Shown: positions 17,444 to 27,836, counted from the first letter of the stretch. The stretch: DNA of 64,000 nt from Algibacter luteus (GCF_900141715.1 NZ_FQYK01000001.1:186001-250000), one strand, 5' to 3'. Made by a program: numbers and translations. The notes: generated from the letters alone by a model not told the origin.

Positions 17444-19750
17444 TTATGGCATTACCTCAAGATTATCAAACAAATTACCATCATAAGAGCTTCCTAACAT
17501 AACATAACCAGACTTTTTATCATGACTAACTTTTGTTATAGAATGTCCATCAACGAAAGCTTCTATTTCCTTGTCCATAAATGTCAATTCCAATTTATGC
17601 CAAATGTTAGCATCAAAATTTTCGACACTCCCTTGTGCAAGCGTTTGTTTATCAAAAACTAGCGTCCAATTCCCGTTTTTTTCAAGCATTAATCTATAAC
17701 CTTTTAAATAACTTCCTTGAACACGACCACCCAGTTCCACGTTACCACCTTCTATAAAAACATCTACACTACAAGTAAAATTCGTCCATGTTACATCTCC
17801 AACCAATGTGTTAGGTTTTATGTTTGAACGGCGATATACGCGCATCCAATCATAACCTTGCTCTGGGTTTATTTGCTTCAAACAATTGGTTCCATCTACT
17901 TTTCGTACAATTTCAAAACTACCTGTTTGGTCTGAATGGTATTTTGGCAAGTCACCAACTTTACGATCCTCATAATCTTCTTTATATGGGAATGGGAATG
18001 GTGTTTCTTCTGGTATACTGTATTGTCCTTTTTGTTGACCTGTTGTAGTTGTTAACGAATAAATACACTTAGGATCTAGTTTAATTGTGAATGACCCGTT
18101 CTTTGGCTCTATACTTTCAAGCTGTACAAACTGCTCTTTCTCGCTAGATTTCCAGACATTAACAAGGGTATTCGACAAGCCTTTTTCAATAGCTACCTCA
18201 ATAGTTTCATGTTCCTCGGTACAGATAATCATACTCCAGTCTGAACTATTTTTATTTTTCATTGTAACACAGCTGCCTTTATATGTTGACGCATCAAACA
18301 ATCCACAGGCATTATCTAAATATTGCCAATCATTAGCTTCGGCAAATTGTGTGGTATGTGCAGTAGCCCAAATAGTTGGCCACACTTCATAATAGCCACT
18401 CCAAGGGCTATTCGCTTTCATAGCTCCTGCTTTATCCCAGGTTACCGATTTATAAATGGAACCAATAGGCGCCCAAATTAGTGTTTTGGTAATTTTATCT
18501 CTAATATAAAACTTGTTGTAAATACGCGCTAAATTCAGAGCCCCAGCTCCACCCCAGTCCTTACCCGTCCAGCTCCAATCTTCACTAGCCCACAATGGTC
18601 TACCTGATGCTTTAGCCTTGGCGGTTGTTGGGCGTCCACGACCATCTACCATATCTTCGGTAAATTCTCTACCTGTGACGTAATGATATCCCACGGCCTC
18701 AATCACTTTATCAAATTCGGGGTCCTTCTCCAGTTCTTCAAATATTTGCCAGTCACCACTATTATCATCAGGCCCTTGAATCTTAACGTTCTTATAGCCC
18801 CTTGCATCTAACATAGGACGTACTTCATTCACCAACCAATCACGATCGGTATAGTTTTCGTTCTCTGCTGCTGCTACCCAATCAATGTCTAAACCCCAAT
18901 CTCTTTTCGCTACATCAAGGAAAGTCACAAAATACTCCGCAGACTCTTTAGAATAAATATTAGGTTTTAAATACCCCGGAAAACTCCAAGGTAGATATTC
19001 TAAAATCATGTTAGGGTTTCTGTCTTTAGCAGCTCTCATAAACCAAAACTCATAGCCTCTTGAAACAGGGTTTTTTAACTCTTCACGCGTAATGGCATGC
19101 GAGGGTTCAGAACCACAAGTAGAGTTTTCGCCACCACCCATTTCAACTTTTAAATGCTGAAATCCTGCACCAAATTTAGGCTTAAAAAGAATGTCGAGAA
19201 TATGGTCGCGGTATGGGTCTTTATAATCGTACAACAAATCGGTTGAAGCACCTGCACTTACGCCACCAATTCCTTCAAAAGTGCGCCCTTCATCTTTTGG
19301 ATTTAAATTGATTTTCACAACGCCATCCTTTTGCTCAAAAACAGGTGGTTCAAAAGCTTTTTCAGGATTTACAATGTCTCCCATTTCAAACCAAGCAGGT
19401 TCACTATGCCTAACGCCTCGATTATTACCCCATACGGTAACTCTCCAATATACTTTTTGTCCAGATTTTAAGGGTTCACCTAGATACTGATATGGTCCCG
19501 TTTCTGACTTGCTAGTTGGCCCCGTATCCCAAAGATCTGGGTACTTTAATTTCTCAATACTGGTAGCCATCATAACTCGAAAACCTCCCTGTTCTTGGCT
19601 AATATCGTTCCCAATAAAAGTCCAGCTAAAAGATGGTCTAGCCAAAGTTATTCCCGTTGGGTTACTTTGTGACTCACACTTTAAGTCTTTTACTTGAATG
19701 GCTTGAGCTGCAGAGCACAAACACCATAGATAAATTACTATTTGTTTCAT
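17444..19750 (-). CDS. GH59 family glycosidase (galactocerebrosidase-like) with GH78-type N-terminal domain
   Basis: A 768-residue protein with a cleavable signal peptide (CSAAQA). Residues 18-125 match the N-terminal Ig-like module of alpha-L-rhamnosidases (PTGITLARPSFSW, GQKVYWRVTVWG), the same module found in the GH78 genes of this window. Residues about 150-520 are a GH59 (beta/alpha)8 catalytic domain: RTFEGIGGVSAGAST, GAGFQHLKVEMGGG, acid/base in AAENENY (Glu298) and nucleophile in LWASEDWSW (Glu390, matching the SSED motif of GALC). Residues about 605-768 form a lectin-like domain. GH59 enzymes release beta-galactose; on this PUL a galactose or related side chain is implied (inference). 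It is the last gene of the second minus-strand run, after a 587-base gap holding a dead gene. Confidence 0.82.
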   Translation of the reverse strand: MKQIVIYLWCLCSAAQAIQVKDLKCESQSNPTGITLARPSFSWTFIGNDISQEQGGFRVMMATSIEKLKYPDLWDTGPTSKSETGPYQYLGEPLKSGQKVYWRVTVWGNNRGVRHSEPAWFEMGDIVNPEKAFEPPVFEQKDGVVKINLNPKDEGRTFEGIGGVSAGASTDLLYDYKDPYRDHILDILFKPKFGAGFQHLKVEMGGGENSTCGSEPSHAITREELKNPVSRGYEFWFMRAAKDRNPNMILEYLPWSFPGYLKPNIYSKESAEYFVTFLDVAKRDWGLDIDWVAAAENENYTDRDWLVNEVRPMLDARGYKNVKIQGPDDNSGDWQIFEELEKDPEFDKVIEAVGYHYVTGREFTEDMVDGRGRPTTAKAKASGRPLWASEDWSWTGKDWGGAGALNLARIYNKFYIRDKITKTLIWAPIGSIYKSVTWDKAGAMKANSPWSGYYEVWPTIWATAHTTQFAEANDWQYLDNACGLFDASTYKGSCVTMKNKNSSDWSMIICTEEHETIEVAIEKGLSNTLVNVWKSSEKEQFVQLESIEPKNGSFTIKLDPKCIYSLTTTTGQQKGQYSIPEETPFPFPYKEDYEDRKVGDLPKYHSDQTGSFEIVRKVDGTNCLKQINPEQGYDWMRVYRRSNIKPNTLVGDVTWTNFTCSVDVFIEGGNVELGGRVQGSYLKGYRLMLEKNGNWTLVFDKQTLAQGSVENFDANIWHKLELTFMDKEIEAFVDGHSITKVSHDKKSGYVMLGSSYDGNLFDNLEVMP

Positions 19751-19829
19751 GATGTTATTTTTGTTTTAGTTCATTCTTCAATGACCATTTAGAGTTGTTG
19801 GATTATCGAAATATTAATTTTTACAAGAC

Positions 19830-20222
19830 CTAACTTAATATTGATAATTTATGAGTTGCGTCGCTTAGAAATAATTCAAGCTGCCTCTCTTTTTCTTCAA
19901 ACAATACATCGCAAGGTTGATTCTCGGTAATTCCGCCTTTAATTTTAGATGTCCCATTTATGTATAATACGATGCCCGACATTTTTTTTATCAATGGTTT
20001 CAACAGAATGAAGTGTTCCTGTATTTACGATTTGAAAAGGTTTGTATATATGCAACATCTTTAATTTTTTGATTAACGTAATAATCTAAAACATTTTTAT
20101 GGAATTGAATCAATTCGAAAGGATATGTCTCGGCTGAACTATTGTCATTACTAAAATTACCACAGTTAACCGTAGCAATAAAAATAAATGGTTAGAATCA
20201 GATAAGTTTTAAAAAACTTCAT
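19830..20222 (-). pseudogene. Decayed secreted protein, frameshifted and internally deleted
   Basis: Within the 587-base gap before the GH59 gene, the minus strand carries coding traces in three frames. At 20222-20166 an ATG begins an 18-residue signal-peptide-like sequence (MKFFKTYLILTIYFYCYG), then a stop. A second frame follows with VNCGNFSNDNSS and FHKNVLDYYVNQK. A third reads KPFQIVNTGTLHSVETIDKK into an 8-T run at 19982-19989. On the far side of that homopolymer the frame changes and reads SGIVLYINGTSKIKGG, ending at TAG 19830-19832. The length fits only the ends of a larger gene. The tail loosely resembles the C-terminal beta-sandwich of PL8-type lyases, but I cannot assign it. Bases 19751-19829 and 20223-20337 show nothing. 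Confidence 0.6.
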
Positions 20223-20337
20223 CAAGAATTTATTTTTGTAATCAATCCTTATTGCAACTAAAAAACATTAGTAATGCATTAAAAATTATTAATCCTCCCG
20301 TTATATAAATTATCATCAGCATACTTTTCTCTTTAAA

Positions 20338-23300
20338 TTAATCAATAAAAAGTTCATCTAAATAAGGACCACTTTCTCCTGTTGTTTCAAGCTTAACACT
20401 ATTCGCACCAGCCTTTAGCCTTATAATTGTTGGCACAAATTTCCATTCCTTTTCCCAACCTCCAGTAGAATTAAATTCTAAGGTTCGTATATACTCATCG
20501 TTTACATATAATTTCATGGGGTGCAATTTCCCTATATTATTATGCATATATCTAAAACGAATACTATAATCTCCTTCTTCGCCATCATTTTCTTGATAGA
20601 ATTCTACCGACCCCTCGTTACCATCAAATCTTACAAAGCCACTACCCTTATATCGATGCGCATCTTCACTTGTTATCGCACCTCCTTGAAGAATACCATC
20701 TTCTGCAGAAATGTTAACGCCTCTTCCAATCCACATATCTTTAGAATGTTCATCTCCCCAAAATAAACCTTCGTTTTGCCCAAAAGTTTCTTCCATTTTT
20801 AAAACTATTTTTCCGTTTAGTTTTGCTAGAGCTTTTACTGTTGTGCCATCAATAACTTCAAAAGTGCCCTTATAAATAATGCCACTTGATTCTGGATTTT
20901 CTCCATTAGTTGTATAAAGTATCTCTAAATCATCAGTATTTGAAGTGCCAAAAATTTGAACTTGTTGGGCATCTATAGTGATTTTATTTGAAGTATACAG
21001 CGCCTTATCTCCTAAAATTGATGCTGTTATTATCGAAGCCTTTTTTGCGTTGGGTAATGTTCTTAGAAACAATCTAGATTTTCCAAAAAACAAGGTTCTA
21101 AAATCTGATTTTGTTCTACTTGTAGGATCAATAGGATTTCCATTTTCCATCGAAATTTTCTTTACATCACCTTGAATGTTATAGTAAACCTTGTTTTCTC
21201 CGTAAGGATATAAATTGTCATTTTCATCTACACTTTCTGAGGTGATGATATAACTTGTTGTAAAACTATCTTCAGCATTTAATTTTTGAATACTTGTTAT
21301 TAATTTTGAAGGTTGGTTACTGGTTGAAAAAGACGTTCTTTTTACTTCTTTCTCATTAATATATGCGATTGCTTCCAATTTTCCTTCTTCATATGGCACC
21401 ATCCATTCGCATTGCATTTCGTTCCAAACGGTTCCTGGTTGGTCTTTGCCTAAAGATTTTCCATTTAAAAACAGCTCTACCTCTTCTGCATTGGAATATA
21501 CCCAAACAGGGATTACAGTATCTTTTTCCATTCTTGGATGTGTCCAATGTGGCAACATGTGAATCATCGGTTCTTTGGTCCATTGGCTTTGGTAGAAATA
21601 AAACAAATCCTTTTTAAATCCAGCTACATCTATGGCTCCACCCATAAATAAATTGAATGGTAAACCTCCATGAACCAAACCAGCTTCTCCGTAATAATCG
21701 AAACCTGTCCATCGAAAATGCCCACTATGCCATGGATGATCTCGCATCACTTCCCAATATTTTCTGGCCGAAACTCTTACTGTTGCATTATCGTAAGATG
21801 AATTGAAACTTTGCTTTCTGTTTTTCCAGTTTTTAGGATTTATACCTTCATAGAAAAATATTTCTTTCTCCGTTAAATTAGGCAACTCATAAGTACCTGG
21901 TAATTCATTATCGCGCCACCATGTTTGAGTTCTGTAATAGCCTCGTGTTTGCCATGTGTGAGGTGCTTCGGTTGAAATAAATGGTTTATCAAACGTTTTA
22001 CTTTCTATAAATGATTTAGTTTCAGAACCACCGTTAACACCTTCAATATCCATATCCTTTGGATTTCCAGCACCTGAAGTAAATAAACGTGTTGGATCTA
22101 AATTTTTTCCAAACTTTACGAGTTCTGGAGCAATATCGCTATGGGTTTCGTTACCTAAACTCCAAACAAAAATACTTGGGTGATTTCTATCTCTAGTAAT
22201 CCATTCCTTTACATCGCGTTGCCACCACTCATCAAATGCTTGTTTGCCATAATCTTGAGGTGCTTTTTTGTGCCAACCATCAAAAATTTCATCCATTACC
22301 AACAAACCAATTTCATCACAAATATCATAAAACATAGGTGGTGTTGGGTTGTGAGAAGGACGAATGGCATTAATACCCATATCTTTTAGGGATTGTAATT
22401 TCCAACGTAATAAAGGTTTCGTCCATGCGCCTCCAACAGGTCCACCTTCCCAATGTTCGCAAACACCCTTTAGCTTTACATTTTCACCATTTATCCAAAA
22501 GCCTGTTTCAGTTTCCCATTTTACTGTTTTAAAACCAAAAGTGGTTTCTATCTTATCAAGGACTTTTTTACCATCTAAAATCTGAGTCACAGCTTTGTAT
22601 AATTTTGGCGAATCTGGACTCCATAATTCTGGATTTTCTATTTCAAACTGATAGGTTGGATTTGATGCTTTTAATTTTTCACATGTATTGGTCAATTCTT
22701 TTCCATCTGGAGAAAACAATTTCACCTCATACTTAAGTTTCTCTATATCGCCATTAATTTCTGCATCAATATTTACAAAAGCACTATTTTTTTGAATATT
22801 GGGGGTCGTAATAAATATACTATTGGGTTTAAAATGTGTCGTATTTACCTCTAATAATTTCACGGACGCATAAATTCCACATGGATGATACCAACGCGCT
22901 GAAGGTTCTAAGCTATTATCAACTCTCACGGCTATCGTATTTTCACCTTCCTTTAAATACTTTGAAATATCATATCTAAAACTAATATATCCGTAAGGTC
23001 TTTTTCCTAAATAATTACCATTTACCCAAACCTCACTATTCATATACACACCATCAAAATTGATGTATGTTATTTTTGAAAGGCTTTCTTTTTTTACGTT
23101 GAAATATTTTCTATACCAACCAATGCCTCCATCATGATATCCTCCACCTTGACCTTGATCGCCACCTTTACGTACGCCTTTTTCAAACGACCAATCATGA
23201 GGAACATTCAAAGTGCTCCAATAATCATCATTAATGTTTTCTTGCGAAAAAACTGTATCATCTTCTAAAGTAAACCGCCAATTGTTATTGAAATTAGTTT

Positions 23301-23370
23301 CTGCTCGTTGCGAAAAGAGTTCTAACGAAAACAGTAGAATGGCTATTAATATTTTGAGGTTCTTACCCAT
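20338..23370 (-). CDS. GH2 family glycoside hydrolase, beta-galactosidase-like
   Basis: A 1010-residue exported enzyme (signal peptide ending SLELFSQ). The N-terminal jelly-roll sugar-binding domain (residues 25-180; NVPHDWSFEKG, GVYMNSEVWVNG) is followed by an Ig-like domain and the TIM barrel. The acid/base is Glu408 in WSLGNETHSD and the nucleophile is Glu468 in FISTEAPHTW. A DUF4982-like segment (VYSNAEEVELFLNGKSLG) follows. A chitobiase-C/Fn3-associated-type strand set (EILYTTNGENPESS) and a C-terminal CBM6/35-like jelly roll (GWEKEWKFVPTIIRLKAG) complete it. Substrate could be beta-galactoside, beta-glucuronide or beta-xyloside, since GH2 spans these; no sequence feature decides. It lies 54 bases after the sulfatase and is periplasmic by signal type. 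Confidence 0.88.
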   Translation of the reverse strand: MGKNLKILIAILLFSLELFSQRAETNFNNNWRFTLEDDTVFSQENINDDYWSTLNVPHDWSFEKGVRKGGDQGQGGGYHDGGIGWYRKYFNVKKESLSKITYINFDGVYMNSEVWVNGNYLGKRPYGYISFRYDISKYLKEGENTIAVRVDNSLEPSARWYHPCGIYASVKLLEVNTTHFKPNSIFITTPNIQKNSAFVNIDAEINGDIEKLKYEVKLFSPDGKELTNTCEKLKASNPTYQFEIENPELWSPDSPKLYKAVTQILDGKKVLDKIETTFGFKTVKWETETGFWINGENVKLKGVCEHWEGGPVGGAWTKPLLRWKLQSLKDMGINAIRPSHNPTPPMFYDICDEIGLLVMDEIFDGWHKKAPQDYGKQAFDEWWQRDVKEWITRDRNHPSIFVWSLGNETHSDIAPELVKFGKNLDPTRLFTSGAGNPKDMDIEGVNGGSETKSFIESKTFDKPFISTEAPHTWQTRGYYRTQTWWRDNELPGTYELPNLTEKEIFFYEGINPKNWKNRKQSFNSSYDNATVRVSARKYWEVMRDHPWHSGHFRWTGFDYYGEAGLVHGGLPFNLFMGGAIDVAGFKKDLFYFYQSQWTKEPMIHMLPHWTHPRMEKDTVIPVWVYSNAEEVELFLNGKSLGKDQPGTVWNEMQCEWMVPYEEGKLEAIAYINEKEVKRTSFSTSNQPSKLITSIQKLNAEDSFTTSYIITSESVDENDNLYPYGENKVYYNIQGDVKKISMENGNPIDPTSRTKSDFRTLFFGKSRLFLRTLPNAKKASIITASILGDKALYTSNKITIDAQQVQIFGTSNTDDLEILYTTNGENPESSGIIYKGTFEVIDGTTVKALAKLNGKIVLKMEETFGQNEGLFWGDEHSKDMWIGRGVNISAEDGILQGGAITSEDAHRYKGSGFVRFDGNEGSVEFYQENDGEEGDYSIRFRYMHNNIGKLHPMKLYVNDEYIRTLEFNSTGGWEKEWKFVPTIIRLKAGANSVKLETTGESGPYLDELFID

Positions 23371-23424
23371 TTTAAAATTAAAGAATTATCGTTGCGCCTT
23401 TTTTATAGTTGATTGTTTAAATTT

Positions 23425-24891
23425 TTATCGTTTCCTTGGAATATCGTTTTGTAAAAATGGTTTATCTCTAGGAAACTGCTGTTCTAAAAGTTTTTTCATA
23501 CGTCGTTCTACTTCGTTGTATTTAGAATTTCCAATTAAATTCACAAAAGACAATAAGCTATTTTTATGTTCATACAACTCTGCTTGCAAGATTTCATTGG
23601 TTACCGAATCTCTCCACTCTGTATAACGCCACTCACCATCTGTAGCTGTACAACCCATAATATTTTTTCCTCTAGCATAGACACTTGTTGCAACCTCATC
23701 CCATTTCTCGTTCGGGTTGTTAATTACTGGAAGTATACTTTTACCATCAGATTTAGGCCCTTCTAGACCACACAAATCAACCAAGGTTGGAAAAATATCG
23801 ACATTTTCAACTAATGCATCAGAAGCTTTACCTGTAACTCTTTCTTTATATCCTGTTTCTCTGCTTATAATTAATGGCACGCGTACATCTATTTCAACAT
23901 TAGAATGTTTACACCAAGCTCCATATTCTCCTATTTTATAACCATGATCGCTCATAAAAATAACCATGGTGTTTTTGCGCAGATCTAATTCTTCCAGTGT
24001 TTTCATAACTTTACCTACTTGCGCATCTATATAACTTATAGAAGCGTGGTAACCATGAATTAAATCGCGTGTTAAATCATCATCTAAGTCGCCTTCTTGA
24101 GGAATACCATAATAACCTTTTAATTCTCCCCAATTGGTTAATGCCAACCTATAGGCTCCTTTTGGCTTTTCTCTAGAAGGGATTTTAAAATTGTTTTTAT
24201 CATATAAATCCCAGTACTTTTTTGGCGCATTAAATGGTAAGTGTGGTTTACTTAACCCTACGAACATTAAAAATTTATCGTCTTTTATTTTTTGTAATGT
24301 TTCTATAGCATATTTTGACGCGCGACCATCCTTATACGTCTCATCATCAACATCGGCAGCTTCAAAAGCAGGTCCTTTTATAGGTTTCCCTTCTTTTTTA
24401 AGACGCTCTAAGATCGCAGCATTTTCTGGTTTATTATAGGTATTCCCTTCTTTTTTAAAATGAAGGGTCCAGTTTTCTTTATCATCATTACTTTGATGAT
24501 ATACTTTACCTATACTGACTGTTTGGTATCCATTAGCCTTGAATAATTGTGGCATAGAAACTACATCTTTATGCACTTTACGAAGTGGTGTGAAAATACT
24601 ATAAATTCCAAGTGTTTCTGGACGCAACCCAGTTAATGTACTCATTCTTGAAGGCGCACAAATGGCTTGTTGCGTGTAAGCTTTATTAAACAACACACCT
24701 TCACCCGCCAACTTATCGATATTTGGAGTTATTGCTGTTTCGCTTCCGTAACAACCTAATTCTGCCCTTAAATCGTCAATATAAAACACCAAAACATTGG
24801 GTTGTTCTTTAGTTGTACTTGTTTCTAATTGTTGCGCAATGCCATTTGAAAAACAAAAGATGACTAGTACTATGATTATGATATTTTTCAT
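23425..24891 (-). CDS. S1-family sulfatase (CAPSR), iduronate-2-sulfatase-like
   Basis: A 488-residue protein with a standard cleavable signal (FSNGIAQ) instead of the lipobox found in most sulfatases here. Metal-binding [15 protein letters not shown], formylglycine motif [11 protein letters not shown] (Cys78), [40 protein letters not shown] and the final [11 protein letters not shown] are all present. It belongs to the same S1_7-like group as the paralogues at 8.3 and 11.2 kb but has the canonical Pro in the motif and a different subcellular anchoring, so it is likely free in the periplasm. It is separated from the GH78 genes by a 165-base gap that contains the remnant of a deleted lipoprotein gene. 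Confidence 0.92.
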   Translation of the reverse strand: MKNIIIIVLVIFCFSNGIAQQLETSTTKEQPNVLVFYIDDLRAELGCYGSETAITPNIDKLAGEGVLFNKAYTQQAICAPSRMSTLTGLRPETLGIYSIFTPLRKVHKDVVSMPQLFKANGYQTVSIGKVYHQSNDDKENWTLHFKKEGNTYNKPENAAILERLKKEGKPIKGPAFEAADVDDETYKDGRASKYAIETLQKIKDDKFLMFVGLSKPHLPFNAPKKYWDLYDKNNFKIPSREKPKGAYRLALTNWGELKGYYGIPQEGDLDDDLTRDLIHGYHASISYIDAQVGKVMKTLEELDLRKNTMVIFMSDHGYKIGEYGAWCKHSNVEIDVRVPLIISRETGYKERVTGKASDALVENVDIFPTLVDLCGLEGPKSDGKSILPVINNPNEKWDEVATSVYARGKNIMGCTATDGEWRYTEWRDSVTNEILQAELYEHKNSLLSFVNLIGNSKYNEVERRMKKLLEQQFPRDKPFLQNDIPRKR

Positions 24892-24895
24892 TTTA

Positions 24896-25040
24896 TTACT
24901 GTTGAATGGGTTTTGGTGATTGCGAAGCGTTTATGTCTTCATCAAATTATCTATATAAACAGCTTAGTTTTATCTTTTTTACAGCTTAAAAAAGATATTA
25001 AAACCAATAATGTTGCTTGAGATAAAAGTTTTAGATTCAT
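24896..25040 (-). pseudogene. Internally deleted lipoprotein gene (signal peptide plus C-terminal tail)
   Basis: On the minus strand an ATG at 25040 starts a 29-codon frame encoding an intact lipoprotein signal (ATLLVLISFLSCKKDKTK) that stops at 24951-24953. A few bases on, in another frame, 15 codons read [15 protein letters not shown] and end at TAA 24896-24898, just before the sulfatase start. This is what remains when a gene loses its interior: leader and tail kept, body gone. Sulfatases at this locus have the same kind of leader, so a lost sulfatase or glycosidase is plausible, but the tail is too short to identify. Confidence 0.55.
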
Positions 25041-25056
25041 GTAAATTTTTAATTGC

Positions 25057-27834
25057 TTATTTTAGAGTTGATGTAAATTTATAGGATCCTGGTTGTGCCA
25101 ATAGTTCAAACCCAGATTCTGCTGTCTCAACTAATTTGACTTGATTACTATCTTCAAGTTTTTTACCATTTAGCAATAGTTCATTTGATGTATCTGCTGG
25201 CACAATTATTTTTGCTGTAGTATTAGGAGGAACAACAACTACTAAATGAAATTCTCCATTCTTTATTTCCCAAGACGAAGACACTTTTCCATACGGTGTG
25301 TTTAATGATGCGGAAGCAGAATTAAGTGGCTGTCTAGCTTGAGGTGCTATTTTAATAACTTTATATCCTGCCTCTAAAGGCGCAATACCCGCAATACGCT
25401 CATACATCCATTCACCAATTGCACCATAAGCATAATGGTTTAAACTGTTCATGCTCATTGGATTATATCCTTCTGTTTTGCTATAACTGTTCCAGCGTTC
25501 CCAAATAGTTGTAGCGCCTTGATTGATTGAATAAAACCAAGATGGATACGTTTCGTTGAAAATTAATTTATACACTAAATCTATTTCTCCCATGTCATCT
25601 AAAACTTTTGATAATAATGGTGTTCCTAAAAATCCTGTTCGTAAATGATAATCTGCCTCTTTTAATTTTCGTAATAAATTAGTTTGAGCGTTTTCTATTT
25701 TTGATTCTGGAAGTAAATCAAATGCTAAGGCTAATAGATATGTTGTTTGTGTTTCTGTAACATCTTTTACCTTTCCTGTTTCATCAAAAAACTTTTCATC
25801 AAAAGCTTTAGCCACCTTTTTATATAAGGCTTCATATTTTTCTTGTTCTTTAACCTCTCCTAAAACCTGAGCTGTTAATGCTGTTAACTTTGCCGAATGT
25901 GCAAAAAATGCTGTACCTATTAGGCTACTCGAGGTATCGCCTCTAGTGTTTCCATTTTCTGGAAAAGGCTGTAACCAATCTGAAAAAGACATCATATTGG
26001 ATATATAGTTTTTTGATTTTAATTCATGATAAGACACCCATTGTTTCATCATTTCAAAATTATCCTCCAAAAAGCCAACATCACCTGTACGTAAATATAT
26101 TTTCCAAGGAATAATGGTTCCTACATCGCCCCAACCAGAACTTCCAATTTTATTTCCACGGGCATCAGGAACTGTCCAAGGAATAGCACCATCCTCAAGT
26201 TGTGCTTCCCTAACACTTTGCAACCAACTGGCCCAAAACTTATAAACATCGGCATTAAACATAGATGTTGGCCCAAATACTTGCGCATCACCAGTCCATC
26301 CTAATCGTTCATCACGTTGCGGACAATCGGTAGGAATATCTAAAAAATTACCACGTAGACCCCAAACGATGTTACTTTGTAGTTGATTTAAATTATCATG
26401 TGATGAAGCAAACGTACCATTATCTTCAAAATCGGAATACAAAACTCGACCCTTTACCCAATCTTTTGAAGGTTTTTTTGATGTGTCAAACCCGCTAAGC
26501 TCTACATATCTAAAACCGTGAAATGTAAATTTGGGCATATAAGTGATGTCTCCATCTTTAGCAGCTATGTAATAATCTGTTGAATGTGCCGAACGGTAAT
26601 TTTTAGTATAAAACGAACCATCTGGCGATAGCATTTCTGCAAACCTTACTTTTAGGGTATCTCCCTTTTTCATAGGAACATTTACAATAGGTACACCTAC
26701 CATATTTTGTTTTAAATCAAATACAGCCGCTCCGTCATTACTCGTCATGTCTTGCGGTACTAACTCTATTTTACCTTTTACGGTAGTGTGGCGCTTTGGT
26801 TCTAACTTAACATTATCATCCAGAGCTGCAACTTCAACGGTCGTCCAATCTTTATCATCAAAATTGTTAGTCGTCCAATTAGGCATTTCTAAATTTGCAT
26901 TATAAATTTCACCATCATAGATTTCAGCGAACTGAAGCGGACCATTTGTTGTCCCTTTCCAACTATCATCAGAAACTATAATTTCTTTAACGCCATCACT
27001 CATCGTCATTTCTAACTGTGCTAAAACTTTTGGCGAAATTGTATTATCCCATGGTGTTGTTCCCCAAAGTAAACGACCCGAATACCAACCCGAAGCCAGT
27101 TCAACACCAATGGTATTTTGTCCAGATTCTATTAATTTGGTAACATCATAAGTTAAGGTCTCAATGCGTTTATCATAAGTGGTAAAGCCAGGTGACATCG
27201 CATCATCTGAAACATTTTCACCATTTATTGAAACATCAAACACGCCTTTAGAGGTAATGTATAATCTTGCTGAAGTTACATCGTTGGTTAACTCAAATCC
27301 TTTTCTTAAATATTGTGGTTTATGTATGAGTACTTTTCCACGTCCGCTTATACTATCTTTGGCAGTATCCAAACCAACCCATTTGGCTTTCCAATCGCTA
27401 TTATTTAATAAACCTAATTCGAAGTTTTGAACAGCACTCCATTTTGAAGCTTCATTATCTTGATTCCAATATTTTACTTGCCAAAAAACTTTTTGTCGAG
27501 ATTTTAAAGCTTCTCCTTCATATTTTACCCATGTAGATTGTGTGGTTTGCTGTTTTTCTGAGTTCCACAAATCAGCATGATCTGGTAATAATTCTGGACT
27601 ACTAGCTACTACTATTTGATAAGCTGACTGACTTAGCACACCTTCAGAAACTGGTAATTGCCAAGAAAAAGTAGGTGAGCTATCATAAAAACCTAAAGGG
27701 TTTTCAAACCCCTCGGAAATTGTTAATTTTTGAGCTTCTACAAGAGTTTCTTGTTCTTTACATGATGTAAAGCTCAAAAAAACACATGCACAAAAAGCAA
27801 ATAAGAAATGTTTAAAGTTCAATTTTTTTAACAT
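25057..27834 (-). CDS. GH78 alpha-L-rhamnosidase, lipoprotein
   Basis: A 925-residue lipoprotein (Cys25, SFTSC). Domains in order are: N-terminal Ig-like module (35-145; GFYDSSPTFSWQLP, KVFWQVKYWNQ), rhamnosidase N and concanavalin-like domains (175-430; ARLYITSKGVFDVSING, LASGWYSGRLLWG), the (alpha/alpha)6 catalytic barrel (about 470-830) and a C-terminal beta domain. The catalytic block DCPQRDERLGWTGDAQVF (503-520, general acid candidate Glu509) and SWFYSINQGATTIWERWNSY are classic GH78 signatures. It releases terminal alpha-L-rhamnose from oligosaccharides on the periplasmic or outer surface. It is a tandem paralogue of the next gene upstream, with only 2 bases between them, so translation may be coupled. 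Confidence 0.95.
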   Translation of the reverse strand: MLKKLNFKHFLFAFCACVFLSFTSCKEQETLVEAQKLTISEGFENPLGFYDSSPTFSWQLPVSEGVLSQSAYQIVVASSPELLPDHADLWNSEKQQTTQSTWVKYEGEALKSRQKVFWQVKYWNQDNEASKWSAVQNFELGLLNNSDWKAKWVGLDTAKDSISGRGKVLIHKPQYLRKGFELTNDVTSARLYITSKGVFDVSINGENVSDDAMSPGFTTYDKRIETLTYDVTKLIESGQNTIGVELASGWYSGRLLWGTTPWDNTISPKVLAQLEMTMSDGVKEIIVSDDSWKGTTNGPLQFAEIYDGEIYNANLEMPNWTTNNFDDKDWTTVEVAALDDNVKLEPKRHTTVKGKIELVPQDMTSNDGAAVFDLKQNMVGVPIVNVPMKKGDTLKVRFAEMLSPDGSFYTKNYRSAHSTDYYIAAKDGDITYMPKFTFHGFRYVELSGFDTSKKPSKDWVKGRVLYSDFEDNGTFASSHDNLNQLQSNIVWGLRGNFLDIPTDCPQRDERLGWTGDAQVFGPTSMFNADVYKFWASWLQSVREAQLEDGAIPWTVPDARGNKIGSSGWGDVGTIIPWKIYLRTGDVGFLEDNFEMMKQWVSYHELKSKNYISNMMSFSDWLQPFPENGNTRGDTSSSLIGTAFFAHSAKLTALTAQVLGEVKEQEKYEALYKKVAKAFDEKFFDETGKVKDVTETQTTYLLALAFDLLPESKIENAQTNLLRKLKEADYHLRTGFLGTPLLSKVLDDMGEIDLVYKLIFNETYPSWFYSINQGATTIWERWNSYSKTEGYNPMSMNSLNHYAYGAIGEWMYERIAGIAPLEAGYKVIKIAPQARQPLNSASASLNTPYGKVSSSWEIKNGEFHLVVVVPPNTTAKIIVPADTSNELLLNGKKLEDSNQVKLVETAESGFELLAQPGSYKFTSTLK

Positions 27835-27836
27835 GA

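Noticed and set aside
18087-18392. A 101-codon plus-strand ORF opposite the GH59 gene
   Set aside because: It is a shadow of the GH59 coding strand; the composition is cysteine- and serine-rich with no family resemblance.
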